Shown here: positions 44,364-52,890 of the stretch, in pieces
Layout of the letters: each line of letters starts with the position of its first letter
How positions within the stretch are numbered: the first letter of the stretch is position 1
Origin: Nitratireductor aquimarinus
Lineage (GTDB): Bacteria; Pseudomonadota; Alphaproteobacteria; Rhizobiales; Rhizobiaceae
Length of the DNA: 64,000 nt
NCBI RefSeq assembly: GCF_017255295.1
Contig: NZ_JAFKDE010000008.1
Location: forward strand, 62,001 to 126,000
Reading direction: 5' to 3'
Program-made: the position numbers and the translations under genes
The notes under the pieces: generated by a model
The model's database searches: none
The model's input: only the letters and a program-made list of their open reading frames with translations
What the model was told of the DNA's origin: nothing

Positions 44364-46016
44364 ATGATACCAATGCGCAGAGCGGTTGTCTCGACCGCGT
44401 TTCTCGCCCTTCTTGCCGGGACGCCGGCATTTGCCGGCGATCAGATCAGAACCATCGACCTGTTCACCCGCCCGCAGGCGGCGCAGCCACAGGAATTCCA
44501 GTCGATCCAGCTCATTGCGCAGGAGTGGCGCAAGCTCGGTCTCGATGTGAATGTGCGGGTCATGCCCTGGGAGCAGATGTCGGACGTCGTCTGGTATCAG
44601 CGCGACAACTGGGACGCCACGGCCTGGCAGATGGTCGGTCGACCCGAGCGCTCGGACCCCGATGAGATCGTCTTTAACCTGTTCCATTCGACCACGGCGG
44701 ACAAGGGTTACAATTTCATCGGTTACCTGAACCCGGAATACGACACGGTCGTTGAAGCCGAGCGGGTCGAGATCGACGAAGCCAAGCGCAAGGAGCTGAT
44801 CGACAAGGCGCAGGAGATCCTCGCCGCCGACCAGCCCAACATGATGCTTGTTCATCCCAAACAGACATTCGCGTTCGACAAGACGGTCTGGGACCCGGCC
44901 TCGGTTGTCGAGCAGAGCGGCATTGGCATTCGCAACACGTGGACGTTCATGTCGCTGACGCCGGTTGGCGAACAGAAGGACATCATCCTCAACTCCGGCG
45001 ACAATGTGCAGGCGATCAACCCGCTCTACATCTCCGGCGGCGTGGACAGCTGGGTGTTCGAACTGGTCTATGACCGGCTCGTGCGTGTCGGTCCCGATGG
45101 TCTGCCCAAGGCCTGGGCGGCCGAAAGCTATGAGTGGAAAGACGACAAGACCATCGCGGTGACGCTGCGCGAGGGCATGAAGTGGCATGACGGCGAGCCT
45201 GTGACGCCGGAAGACGTCAAATTCTCCTTCGAGACCGCCGTCAGCGGTGAAGCGCCGATGTATGCGCCATTCGCCACTAATATCGAGAATATCGCGATTG
45301 ACGGTTCCACGATCACCTTCACGCTCAAGCAGCCGGCGGCGTCGTTCGTCACGTCGAGCCTGGCGAAGATCAATCTCATTCCCAAGCATGTCTGGGAGCC
45401 GATCATCGCCGATCTGAAGACGAAGGAAGAGAACGCGGAAAGCTATCAGGAAGAGACACCCATCGGTTCCGGGCCGTTCAGGTTCGAGCGCTGGCTCACC
45501 AATGAGGAAATCGTTCTTTCCGCCAACAAGGATCACTTCAACGCACCGAAGGCCGAGCGCTGGATTCTGCGCATCGTGCCGAATGTTGAAGCGGCGCTGG
45601 GCATGCTGCGCTCCGGCGAGATCAACTTCCTCGCCGAGTTCTCCGGTGATCCGCAGGTGCTGTTGCAGGCAGCCGAGCAGGATGGCGATCTGGAAACCGT
45701 TTCGACCGTCGAGATGGGCTTCCGTTATGTCGCCTTCAACAACCGCCGTCCGCCCTTCGATGATCCGGCATTCCGCCGCGCGCTTTCTTCGGCCGTGGAC
45801 CGTCGCCTGATCGTCAAGGCTGCCTATCGCGGTTACGCCGAGCCTTCCAACTCCGTTGTCTCTCCCGCGCTGGGCTTCTGGCACAATGAAGCGGTGGTCG
45901 AAGGCTTCGAGGCTGGCCACGATGTGGCGGTGAAGATCCTTGAGGATGCCGGCTACACGCTCGAGGGTGACCGCCTGCATTATCCTGGCGACCAGAAGGA
46001 AACGCTGGCCGAATAA
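44364..46016 (+). CDS. Peptide-type ABC binding protein with circularly permuted family-5 order
   Basis: A 550-residue protein with signal peptide (RRAVVSTAFLALLAGTPAFA). Residues about 28-197 correspond to the part that is C-terminal in DppA/OppA: IDLFTRP, IAQEWRKLGLDVNVRVMPWE, GYNFIGYLNPEYD, ELIDKAQEILAADQPNMML. Residues about 205-535 then give the normally N-terminal and middle parts: NVQAINPLYISGGVDSWVFE, PKAWAAESYEWKDDKTIAV, LREGMKWHDGEPVTPEDVKF, PIGSGPFRFERW, AVKILEDAGYTLEGD. The frame is continuous and the total length is normal, so it is neither duplicated nor truncated. GAGGAG lies 8 nt before the ATG. It supplies ligand to the adjacent DppBCDF-type importer; the ligand may be a peptide, hydantoin or oxoproline derivative. 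Confidence 0.85.
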   Translation: MIPMRRAVVSTAFLALLAGTPAFAGDQIRTIDLFTRPQAAQPQEFQSIQLIAQEWRKLGLDVNVRVMPWEQMSDVVWYQRDNWDATAWQMVGRPERSDPDEIVFNLFHSTTADKGYNFIGYLNPEYDTVVEAERVEIDEAKRKELIDKAQEILAADQPNMMLVHPKQTFAFDKTVWDPASVVEQSGIGIRNTWTFMSLTPVGEQKDIILNSGDNVQAINPLYISGGVDSWVFELVYDRLVRVGPDGLPKAWAAESYEWKDDKTIAVTLREGMKWHDGEPVTPEDVKFSFETAVSGEAPMYAPFATNIENIAIDGSTITFTLKQPAASFVTSSLAKINLIPKHVWEPIIADLKTKEENAESYQEETPIGSGPFRFERWLTNEEIVLSANKDHFNAPKAERWILRIVPNVEAALGMLRSGEINFLAEFSGDPQVLLQAAEQDGDLETVSTVEMGFRYVAFNNRRPPFDDPAFRRALSSAVDRRLIVKAAYRGYAEPSNSVVSPALGFWHNEAVVEGFEAGHDVAVKILEDAGYTLEGDRLHYPGDQKETLAE

Positions 46017-46022
46017 CGCCCT

Positions 46023-46051
46023 GACAGGCGCACTGTCACGGTGCGCCTGTC
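46023..46051 (+). other. Intercistronic hairpin after the permuted binding-protein gene
   Basis: A perfect 11-bp stem (GACAGGCGCAC 46023-46033, GTGCGCCTGTC 46041-46051) with a 7-nt loop and no T-run separates the binding protein from the permease gene. It occupies the same position as the hairpins after other binding-protein genes in the window. Confidence 0.65.
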
Positions 46052-46129
46052 TCCTCCCGACGCGCCACGCTGCCGCGCCCTGCGGTGACGCGGCCAGAAT
46101 TTTCGCGCCGAGACAAGGGAAGCCTGTTC

Positions 46130-47107
46130 ATGTCCCATTTGAAGGCGATGGCCAGCAGAGCGCTGCAACTCGCTCTCGTCCTCTGGGCGGTCGTCACGAT
46201 CCTGTTCCTCATGTTCCGCCTGATGCCGGGCAATCCGATGGCGGCCTATATCGACCCCACCTTCACTGTGGAACAGCAGGAAGCGCTGATGGCGCAGTTC
46301 GGCCTCGACAAGCCATTGTGGGAGCAATACCTCATCTATCTCGGCAATCTTCTGCAGGGTGAGCTGGGCCAGAGCTTTCGCTATCGCGAGCCCGTGGCCG
46401 AGCGGCTGATGACGCTCCTGCCCAACACGCTCATTCTCACATTCTCTTCGCTTATCGTGGCCTACACGTTCGGCATTCTTGCCGGCGCGTATCTTGCCTG
46501 GCGGCGCGGAAGCGTCGTGGAGAACACGGCAATTCCGCTGGTTCTTACGACGCGCGCCATGCCTGAATTCTGGCTCGGGATGGTGCTGCTTGCCGTGTTT
46601 TCCTTCTGGCTGGGCTGGTTTCCAGCCGGCGGCACACGGCCGGCCGGCGCCAGCTATGACAGTCTGTGGGCGCTTTACACCTCGCGGGAGTTCCTGAGCT
46701 ATCTGGCGCTCCCGGCCCTGACACTGGCGATTTACAGTCAGGGACTGCCGCTTCTTCTGATGCGCTCGAACATGCTGGATGTGATGAAGGAAGACTTTGT
46801 CACCATGGCCCGCATCAAGGGACTGTCCAACTGGTCGGTCGTGGTGCGCCATGCCGCGCGCAACGCGCTGTTGCCGGTCATGACATCCTTCGCCATCGCC
46901 GTCGGCTACCAGCTTCAGGGAAATGTGGTCGTTGAATCCGTTTTCTCCTGGCCGGGGCTTGGACGCGAACTCGTCAATGCCGTCTCGGCATCCGACTATC
47001 CGCTGGCGCAGGGCGCGTTCCTGATGATCGCAGTGGTGGTCATCCTGATGAACCTCATCGCCGACCTTCTGTATTCCCTGCTCGACCCGAGGATCAGCCA
47101 TGCTTGA
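46130..47107 (+). CDS. Dpp-type ABC permease (DppB)
   Basis: A 325-residue permease with six predicted helices, the DppB N-terminal block LMFRLMPGNPMAAY, and the coupling loop TMARIKGLSNWSVVVRHAAR. ATG 46130 is chosen over ATG 46085 because AAGGGAAG lies upstream and homologues begin at this point. It overlaps dppC by 8 bp. It forms the channel of the importer served by the permuted binding protein. Confidence 0.92.
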   Translation: MSHLKAMASRALQLALVLWAVVTILFLMFRLMPGNPMAAYIDPTFTVEQQEALMAQFGLDKPLWEQYLIYLGNLLQGELGQSFRYREPVAERLMTLLPNTLILTFSSLIVAYTFGILAGAYLAWRRGSVVENTAIPLVLTTRAMPEFWLGMVLLAVFSFWLGWFPAGGTRPAGASYDSLWALYTSREFLSYLALPALTLAIYSQGLPLLLMRSNMLDVMKEDFVTMARIKGLSNWSVVVRHAARNALLPVMTSFAIAVGYQLQGNVVVESVFSWPGLGRELVNAVSASDYPLAQGAFLMIAVVVILMNLIADLLYSLLDPRISHA

Positions 47108-47996
47108 TACCACGCTTCCCAGGCCGGGTTTCGTCGCGCGCTTCTTTCGCAGCCTGCGTCTGCCTTTGAACGACCCCTTCGCCGTTGCCGGCCTCGCCAT
47201 CTATGCGATCTTCATCCTGACCGCGATCTTCGCCGACGCCATTGCGCCATACGATCCGACGGAGATCCTCTACACGCCCAATTACGATCTGGCCGCCGAT
47301 CTGCGTCCGGGTGAAGACGGCTTCATTCTCGGCACCACCAGCCTTGGCCGGGATATCTTCTCGCAGATTGTTTACGGCACGCGTTCCGCGCTGCTTATCG
47401 GACTGACAGCGGCCTTCATGGTGGCGCTGATCGGATCGATCGTCGGGCTGGTTTCCGGCTATTTCGGCGGCTGGGTGGACGCGCTCCTGATGCGGCTGGC
47501 AGATGTGGCGTTCGGCATACCCTTCCTGCCCTTCGTCATCGTGCTTGCCGCTTTCCTTGAACCGTCGATCTGGAACGTCGTCATCGCCATGGCGCTCGTT
47601 CTGTGGCGCGACACGGGGCGGGTCATCCGCAGCCAGGTCCTGACGTTGCGGTCCCGCAGCTATGTGGATGCGGCAAGGGTTTCAGGCTCTTCGGATTTCA
47701 AGATCATTCTGCGGCACATCGCGCCGAACATCCTGCCGCTTTCCTTCCTTTACGGGTCCATCGCCATCGGCTGGGCCATTCTGACGGAGGCGTCGATTTC
47801 GTTTCTCGGCTTTGGCGATCCCCAGTCGATCAGCTGGGGCTACATGCTGCAGGACGCCTTCGCCAGCCAGGCGCTCGCGAAGCAGGCCTACTACTGGTTC
47901 GTGCCTCCCGGCGTCTGCATCATCCTCGTCGTGTCTGCGGGCTTTTTCATTACCCGTGGCTATGAAAACCTCCTGTTTCCGAAGCTTGGCCGATGA
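47100..47996 (+). CDS. Dpp-type ABC permease (DppC)
   Basis: A 298-residue permease with the N-terminal segment FAVAGLAIYAIFILTAIFAD, the LGTTSLGRDIFSQIVYGTR block typical of DppC (here GTTSLGRDIFSQ), and coupling loop YVDAARVSGSSDFKIILRHI. The C-terminal region [17 protein letters not shown] is usual. Its stop overlaps the following ATPase start by 4 bp. Confidence 0.92.
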   Translation: MLDTTLPRPGFVARFFRSLRLPLNDPFAVAGLAIYAIFILTAIFADAIAPYDPTEILYTPNYDLAADLRPGEDGFILGTTSLGRDIFSQIVYGTRSALLIGLTAAFMVALIGSIVGLVSGYFGGWVDALLMRLADVAFGIPFLPFVIVLAAFLEPSIWNVVIAMALVLWRDTGRVIRSQVLTLRSRSYVDAARVSGSSDFKIILRHIAPNILPLSFLYGSIAIGWAILTEASISFLGFGDPQSISWGYMLQDAFASQALAKQAYYWFVPPGVCIILVVSAGFFITRGYENLLFPKLGR

Positions 47997-49012
47997 CTGA
48001 AACACTGCTTTCCGTTCGTGATCTCAAGGTCAGCTATCAGGTTGGCAAGGGTTCAATCGATGCTGTCGATGGCGCGAGTTTCGACGTGCCGCGTGGCTCC
48101 ATCGTCGGTCTTGTTGGCGAGTCCGGCTGCGGCAAAACCACCGTCGCCAGAGCGCTGACAAGGGTGATCGCCGACAATGCGAGCATTACCGGCGGTCAGA
48201 TCCTGTTCGACGGACAGGATATCGCGGCACTGCCGGAACGTGAGATGAATGCGCTGCGCTGGCGCGACATCGCGTTCATTCCGCAAAGCGCGATGAACTC
48301 GCTCGATCCCGTCTACACGGTCGAATATCAGCTCAATGAGGTGCTGCGGCGACGCGGTGGGCTGGGGCGCAGGCAAGCGCGGGCGCGATGCGAAGAACTG
48401 TTCGAGATGGTTGGCATCGAGGCCGGCAGGCTTGGCGACTATCCGCATCAGTTTTCCGGCGGCATGCGCCAGCGCGTGGCCATCGCTCTGGCCCTTGCGC
48501 TCAATCCCAAGCTGGTGATTGCCGATGAACCGGTGACGGCGCTCGATGTGATCGTTCAGCGGCAGATCCTCGACCAGCTGCGCGAACTGCAATCGATGCT
48601 GGGCATTTCGGTGATCCTCGTCACGCATGACATCTCGGTCGTCGCCTATGTCTGCGACCGGACGGTGGTGATGTATGCCGGGCGCATTGCCGAAGCCGGC
48701 CCGATGGACGCCGTTCTGATGGAGCCGTCGCATCCCTACACAATGGGACTGCGCAATGCGTTTCCCGATCTGAAAGGAGCGGCAAGCGGTGTGCTGACGC
48801 CCATTGAGGGCGCGCCGCCCAATCTCGCCTTTCCGCCACCGGGGTGCCGCTTTGCGCCCCGCTGCCCGTTCGCAGTGGAGACCTGCACCACGCAGCAGCC
48901 GGCGCTCGGCATGGTCGCGCCTGACCACCGTGTCAGCTGCCACCGGGCGGATGAAGCCGCGAAGCTGCGGCAGGAGGCGGCCCGCACCGAAACATGGCTC
49001 GCAGACGCATGA
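47993..49012 (+). CDS. Dpp-type ABC ATPase (DppD)
   Basis: A 339-residue ATPase with Walker [17 protein letters not shown]-loop [16 protein letters not shown], signature [15 protein letters not shown], Walker [14 protein letters not shown] and H-loop [13 protein letters not shown]. The C-terminal oligopeptide-type extension has the cluster [14 protein letters not shown], which in DppD homologues binds an iron-sulfur cluster. It partners with the next ATPase. Confidence 0.93.
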   Translation: MTETLLSVRDLKVSYQVGKGSIDAVDGASFDVPRGSIVGLVGESGCGKTTVARALTRVIADNASITGGQILFDGQDIAALPEREMNALRWRDIAFIPQSAMNSLDPVYTVEYQLNEVLRRRGGLGRRQARARCEELFEMVGIEAGRLGDYPHQFSGGMRQRVAIALALALNPKLVIADEPVTALDVIVQRQILDQLRELQSMLGISVILVTHDISVVAYVCDRTVVMYAGRIAEAGPMDAVLMEPSHPYTMGLRNAFPDLKGAASGVLTPIEGAPPNLAFPPPGCRFAPRCPFAVETCTTQQPALGMVAPDHRVSCHRADEAAKLRQEAARTETWLADA

Positions 49013-49020
49013 GGTTGGCT

Positions 49021-50001
49021 GTGTCGAAACCACCCAAGCCGCTGGTCTCCGTCAAGGATGCCCAGCTCCATTACCGGGTCGGCAGCGCCTTTTCGGCGAT
49101 GCGTGGCCACTCCTCCGTCGTCAAGGCGGTGGACGGTGTGACATTCGAGATCCAGAAGGGCGAGAGTGTCGGCCTTCTGGGAGAGTCCGGCTGCGGCAAG
49201 ACCTCCATGGGACGGCTGCTTCTCAAGCTTGAAGAGGCGACCGGCGGCGAGATCGAGTTCGCCGGCGATGCGCTTTCCGGTCTGAAGGGACCGGCGCTCA
49301 AGCGCTATCGCGCCAAGGCGCAGCTCATCTTCCAGAACCCGTTCGAAGCGGTGAACCCGCGCTTCACGATCCGTGCCACACTGGCCGAACCGCTGGAGAA
49401 TGCGGGCATTCCGGCAGCCGAACGTGAAGGGCGCATCATCGAAGCGTTGGAACTCGTGCGCCTGCCACAGCCACAGCAATATCTTGACCGGTATCCGCAC
49501 CAATTATCGGGCGGCCAGTTGCAGCGCGTGGTGATGGCGCGGGCGCTCATCCTGCAACCGGACTTCGTGGTTGCGGATGAACCGGTTTCGATGCTCGACG
49601 TGTCGGTGCGCGCAGGCGTTCTGAACGTGTTTCGCGATGTGCGCGACCGGCTGAACCTGACTGCGATCTACATCAGTCACGACCTGGCCCTTGTGCGGTA
49701 TGTCTGCGAGCGGACCATCGTCATGTATCTGGGTCGCATCATGGAAGATGGACCGACCGAGGACATCGTCCACGAGCCGCTGCACCCATACACCAAGGCG
49801 CTGGTGGCGGCCGTTCCGGTACCGCATCCCGACCAGAGCCATGATCCGCTTCCCATTGGCCGTGGCGCGCCTGATCCACGCAATCCGCCTTCGGGTTGCG
49901 TGTTCCGAGACCGTTGCCCGCTCGCTTTCGACCGTTGCGCCAAAGAAGCGCCGGCGCTGCGTCCGGCGGGCAGCCGCAAGGTCGCCTGCCATCTTTTCTG
50001 A
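49021..50001 (+). CDS. Dpp-type ABC ATPase (DppF)
   Basis: A 326-residue ATPase: Walker [17 protein letters not shown]-loop [14 protein letters not shown], signature [15 protein letters not shown], Walker [15 protein letters not shown]-loop [13 protein letters not shown], and C-terminal Cys motif [18 protein letters not shown] 49021 has GAGG 6 nt upstream; ATG 49009 would give an ATGA overlap with dppD but has no ribosome site. It ends 28 nt before the quinone-oxidoreductase-like gene. Confidence 0.9.
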   Translation: MSKPPKPLVSVKDAQLHYRVGSAFSAMRGHSSVVKAVDGVTFEIQKGESVGLLGESGCGKTSMGRLLLKLEEATGGEIEFAGDALSGLKGPALKRYRAKAQLIFQNPFEAVNPRFTIRATLAEPLENAGIPAAEREGRIIEALELVRLPQPQQYLDRYPHQLSGGQLQRVVMARALILQPDFVVADEPVSMLDVSVRAGVLNVFRDVRDRLNLTAIYISHDLALVRYVCERTIVMYLGRIMEDGPTEDIVHEPLHPYTKALVAAVPVPHPDQSHDPLPIGRGAPDPRNPPSGCVFRDRCPLAFDRCAKEAPALRPAGSRKVACHLF

Positions 50002-50029
50002 ACGGTTACCGCCAGGACTGGACGAAACA

Positions 50030-51025
50030 ATGCTTGCAGCTTTCTACACGCGCACAGGGCCGGCCCGGGAGGTGCTTGAACTTGGCGAACAGGCCGTACC
50101 TGTTCCGGCCAAGGGCGAGGTTCTGGTGCGGGTGCGTGCATCGGGCATCAATCCCGCCGACGTGAAACGCCGGGCTGGCTGGCGCGGCATGGCGATGGAA
50201 CACGCATTGGCGATCCCGCACACGGATGGCGCAGGCGAAATCGCCGATGTGGGCGCGGGCGTGGACCGCACGCGCGTCGGCGAGCGTGTCTGGCTCTGGA
50301 ACGCGCAGGGCGGCTACGGAACCGCAGGCAGGCCGTTCGGAACGGCTGCGGAATATGTGGCGATCCCTGCCGATCAGGCGGCGCCGCTTCCCAAAGGATT
50401 GAGCTTTGAGGACGGAGCGTGTCTCGGCGTGCCGGCGATGACGGCCTATCGCGCGGTCTTCGCCGATGGGCCGGTGGAGGGTCAGACGATACTGGTCAAT
50501 GGCGCTGCGGGTGCGGTTGGTCATTTTGCGGTGCAGCTTGCCAGGGCCGGCGGTGCGTGCGTCATCGGGACCGTGAGCAGTGACGAGGCGGCGAGCCATG
50601 CCCGGAGAGCCGGCGCAAGCGAGATCATCGACCGCAAGCGCGAGGATGTTGTCGCGCGCGTTTTGGACATAACGGAGGGCGAGGGGGTCGACCGCATCAT
50701 CGAGGTGGACTTTGCCGCGAACCGGCTTGGCGACATCGCCATTCTGAAAGCCAACGGGACCATTGCTTCCTATTCCTGCAGCAGCGATCCCGAGCCCGTT
50801 CTCCCCTATTACGCCTTCGCCAATAAAGGTGCGAACCTGCGCTTCATTCAGGGCTTCAATATTCCGTCTGCTTCCCGGCGCGCCGGAGAGGCGATGCTGA
50901 CCCGTCTTGCCGAGGAGGCGCGTCTGCACGTTGCCATCGGCGCTACCTATCCCCTCCGCGAGATCGCGGATGCCCATGAGCATGTCGAGCGCGGAAGCCT
51001 CGGCAATATCGTTGTCAGCGTGTGA
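50030..51025 (+). CDS. Zinc-free MDR oxidoreductase (quinone oxidoreductase/zeta-crystallin type)
   Basis: A 331-residue medium-chain reductase. The Rossmann motif VNGAAGAVGHFAVQLARAG lies near residues 155-173, and the N-terminal GroES-like domain has ASGINPADVKRRAG and AIPHTDGAGEIADVG. The Cys/His ligands of zinc alcohol dehydrogenases are absent, which places it with NADPH:quinone oxidoreductases and alkenal reductases. Between importer and HyuB it may reduce an unsaturated bond in the imported substrate, which is speculative. ATG 50030 is chosen; the longer open frame overlaps dppF. Confidence 0.87.
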   Translation: MLAAFYTRTGPAREVLELGEQAVPVPAKGEVLVRVRASGINPADVKRRAGWRGMAMEHALAIPHTDGAGEIADVGAGVDRTRVGERVWLWNAQGGYGTAGRPFGTAAEYVAIPADQAAPLPKGLSFEDGACLGVPAMTAYRAVFADGPVEGQTILVNGAAGAVGHFAVQLARAGGACVIGTVSSDEAASHARRAGASEIIDRKREDVVARVLDITEGEGVDRIIEVDFAANRLGDIAILKANGTIASYSCSSDPEPVLPYYAFANKGANLRFIQGFNIPSASRRAGEAMLTRLAEEARLHVAIGATYPLREIADAHEHVERGSLGNIVVSV

Positions 51026-51063
51026 CGAAGCGACGTCGCACCGGCCATTGATAAGGAAAGCAA

Positions 51064-52890
51064 ATGCTTCAATCCTCGCCATCCACACCACCGCCCGAGT
51101 GCGACATGCCGGTCTGCGACCCGGTTTCGCTGGAGATCATTCGCGGCGCAATCGCCGCCGCGCAGGCCGAGATGGAAGCGCTTCTGGAGCGCACCGCGAT
51201 TTCCGCGTTTATTCGCGAGAAGAAGGACTTTTACACCGCGCTGTTCGATGCAGACGGCGTGATGGCCGTTGGTTCGATGGTGCCGATCTTCGGCGACATG
51301 ACCGGTCCGGTTTTCGAAAAATTTCCCGACGATACGATGCAGCCGGGCGACCTCTACTGGTACAATGACTGCTACGGTTCGCGCGGTGCGGTTTCGCACT
51401 CAAACGATCAGGTTCTGCTCGCGCCGGTGTTCCGCAATGGCCGACGCTGCGCCTTCGTGATGAGCTGGGCGCATTTTGCCGATATCGGCGGCATCCGTCC
51501 GGGCTCGATCAGCCCGGATGCGACCGAGATCTTTCAGGAAGGCATCATTGTTCCCGTTACGAAGCTGATCGATGCGGGGCAGACCAACGAGGCCGCGCTG
51601 TCGATCTTCCATCGCAATTCGCGTTTTCCCGAACAGAGCAATGGCGACATGCGCGCCCTGATGGCGTCCGTCGATCTTGGTGTTCGGCGTGTGGGTGAAA
51701 TCATCGACCGGTTCGGTGCTGATGTGGTTGCCGATGCATTCGACCAGCTGCTTGCCCGCACACGTCGTCTGGTGCGCACGAAACTGGCCGAGACCTTCGA
51801 TTACGGAACGCATAGTTTCACCGATGCCATCGATGGCGACGGGCACGGAAACGGGCCGTTCAAGATCCGTTTTTCGCTCTCCCGCGAGAAGGGCAGCGAC
51901 GGGGAAGACCGTTTCACCTTCGACGCAACCGAGACAGACGATCAGGCCCCTGGTCCGGTCAATTATCTCATGAACGAGGGTGTGCCGGGCATGGCGCTCG
52001 GCCTCTATTATCTGGGCGGTGACCCGGCGCAGGTCTGCAATGCGGGTGGCCCGAACGCCATCGATGCGGTCAAGCTGCGCGAAGGTTCGCTGCTTGCGCC
52101 GCGTTTCCCGGCACCTCTTGGCATGCGCGGACTGACGGCGATGCGCGTCATCTCCGCCATGAGCGGGCTGGTGAATGTTGCTAAAGGCGAAGCGCCGGCT
52201 GCCAATTCGGCCTATGTGATCAGCATCATGCGCGGCAATTTCCGCAATGAAGCGGGCGAGCTGGAGCGTTTTCTTCTGGCAGACGGGATTGGCGTCGGAT
52301 ACGGCGCGCGCCCCGATGCCGATGGCATCGATGCGGTCTATTTCGTCGCGCAGGAAAACTATCCGGTCGAATTCCTCGAACTTGGTTATCCGGTGCGGTT
52401 GCGCACCTATGGTATCGCGCAGGACTCTGGCGGCGCAGGACGCCACCGCGGTGGTTGCGGCATCGTGCGCGAATACGAGGTGATGGCCGAGGACGCGGTG
52501 CTGGCGGTTCGCATCGACAGTGTGAAGAACCCTCCCTGGGGCATCGATGGGGGTCAGGGTGGCGGTTCCGGCCGGGCCATCGTCAATCCGGGAACCGACC
52601 GGGAGCAGGTTCTGGCACCGCTCTCGGACGGCAACAGGCTGGTGCGCGGCGACATTCTGCGCATCGAGACCGGTGGGGGCGGCGGCCATGGCCATCCCTT
52701 CGACCGTCCGGTCGGCAAGGTGATCGAGGATGTTCTGGGTGGGTTCGTCAGCCCTGAAGCAGCCAGAAGCCTTTATGGCGTGGTGATGGAAGGCAACCGG
52801 GTGGACGCCGATGCCACCGTTGCCGCCCGCGCCGAACGTCCTGCCCACCGTCGTTTCCATCGTCAGGAGTATGTCGATGTCCTCAGCTGA
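51064..52890 (+). CDS. hyuB: HyuB subunit of ATP-dependent hydantoinase/5-oxoprolinase
   Basis: A 608-residue HyuB-family protein. CDPVSLEIIRGAIAAAQAEM near residue 18 is the standard start of the domain; FGDMTGPVFEKFP, NDCYGSRGAVSHSNDQVLLA and SWAHFADIGGIRPGS supply conserved Asp/His residues; AGRHRGGCGIVREYEV and GGGGGHGHPFDRP are late signatures. With HyuA it opens a cyclic amide using ATP. AAGGAAAG precedes ATG 51064; ATG 51106 is an alternative nearer the domain start. It overlaps hyuA by 14 bp. Confidence 0.92.
   Translation: MLQSSPSTPPPECDMPVCDPVSLEIIRGAIAAAQAEMEALLERTAISAFIREKKDFYTALFDADGVMAVGSMVPIFGDMTGPVFEKFPDDTMQPGDLYWYNDCYGSRGAVSHSNDQVLLAPVFRNGRRCAFVMSWAHFADIGGIRPGSISPDATEIFQEGIIVPVTKLIDAGQTNEAALSIFHRNSRFPEQSNGDMRALMASVDLGVRRVGEIIDRFGADVVADAFDQLLARTRRLVRTKLAETFDYGTHSFTDAIDGDGHGNGPFKIRFSLSREKGSDGEDRFTFDATETDDQAPGPVNYLMNEGVPGMALGLYYLGGDPAQVCNAGGPNAIDAVKLREGSLLAPRFPAPLGMRGLTAMRVISAMSGLVNVAKGEAPAANSAYVISIMRGNFRNEAGELERFLLADGIGVGYGARPDADGIDAVYFVAQENYPVEFLELGYPVRLRTYGIAQDSGGAGRHRGGCGIVREYEVMAEDAVLAVRIDSVKNPPWGIDGGQGGGSGRAIVNPGTDREQVLAPLSDGNRLVRGDILRIETGGGGGHGHPFDRPVGKVIEDVLGGFVSPEAARSLYGVVMEGNRVDADATVAARAERPAHRRFHRQEYVDVLS

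Noticed and set aside
44181-45980. 599-codon minus-strand open frame
   Set aside because: Antisense to the permuted binding protein, without domain signature or ribosome site; the sense strand has a signal peptide and conserved blocks.
44364-46016. Frameshift, duplication or gene fusion as explanation of the odd block order
   Set aside because: The reading frame is uninterrupted, each block occurs once, length is normal and a signal peptide precedes the first block, so permutation explains it better than fusion or decay.
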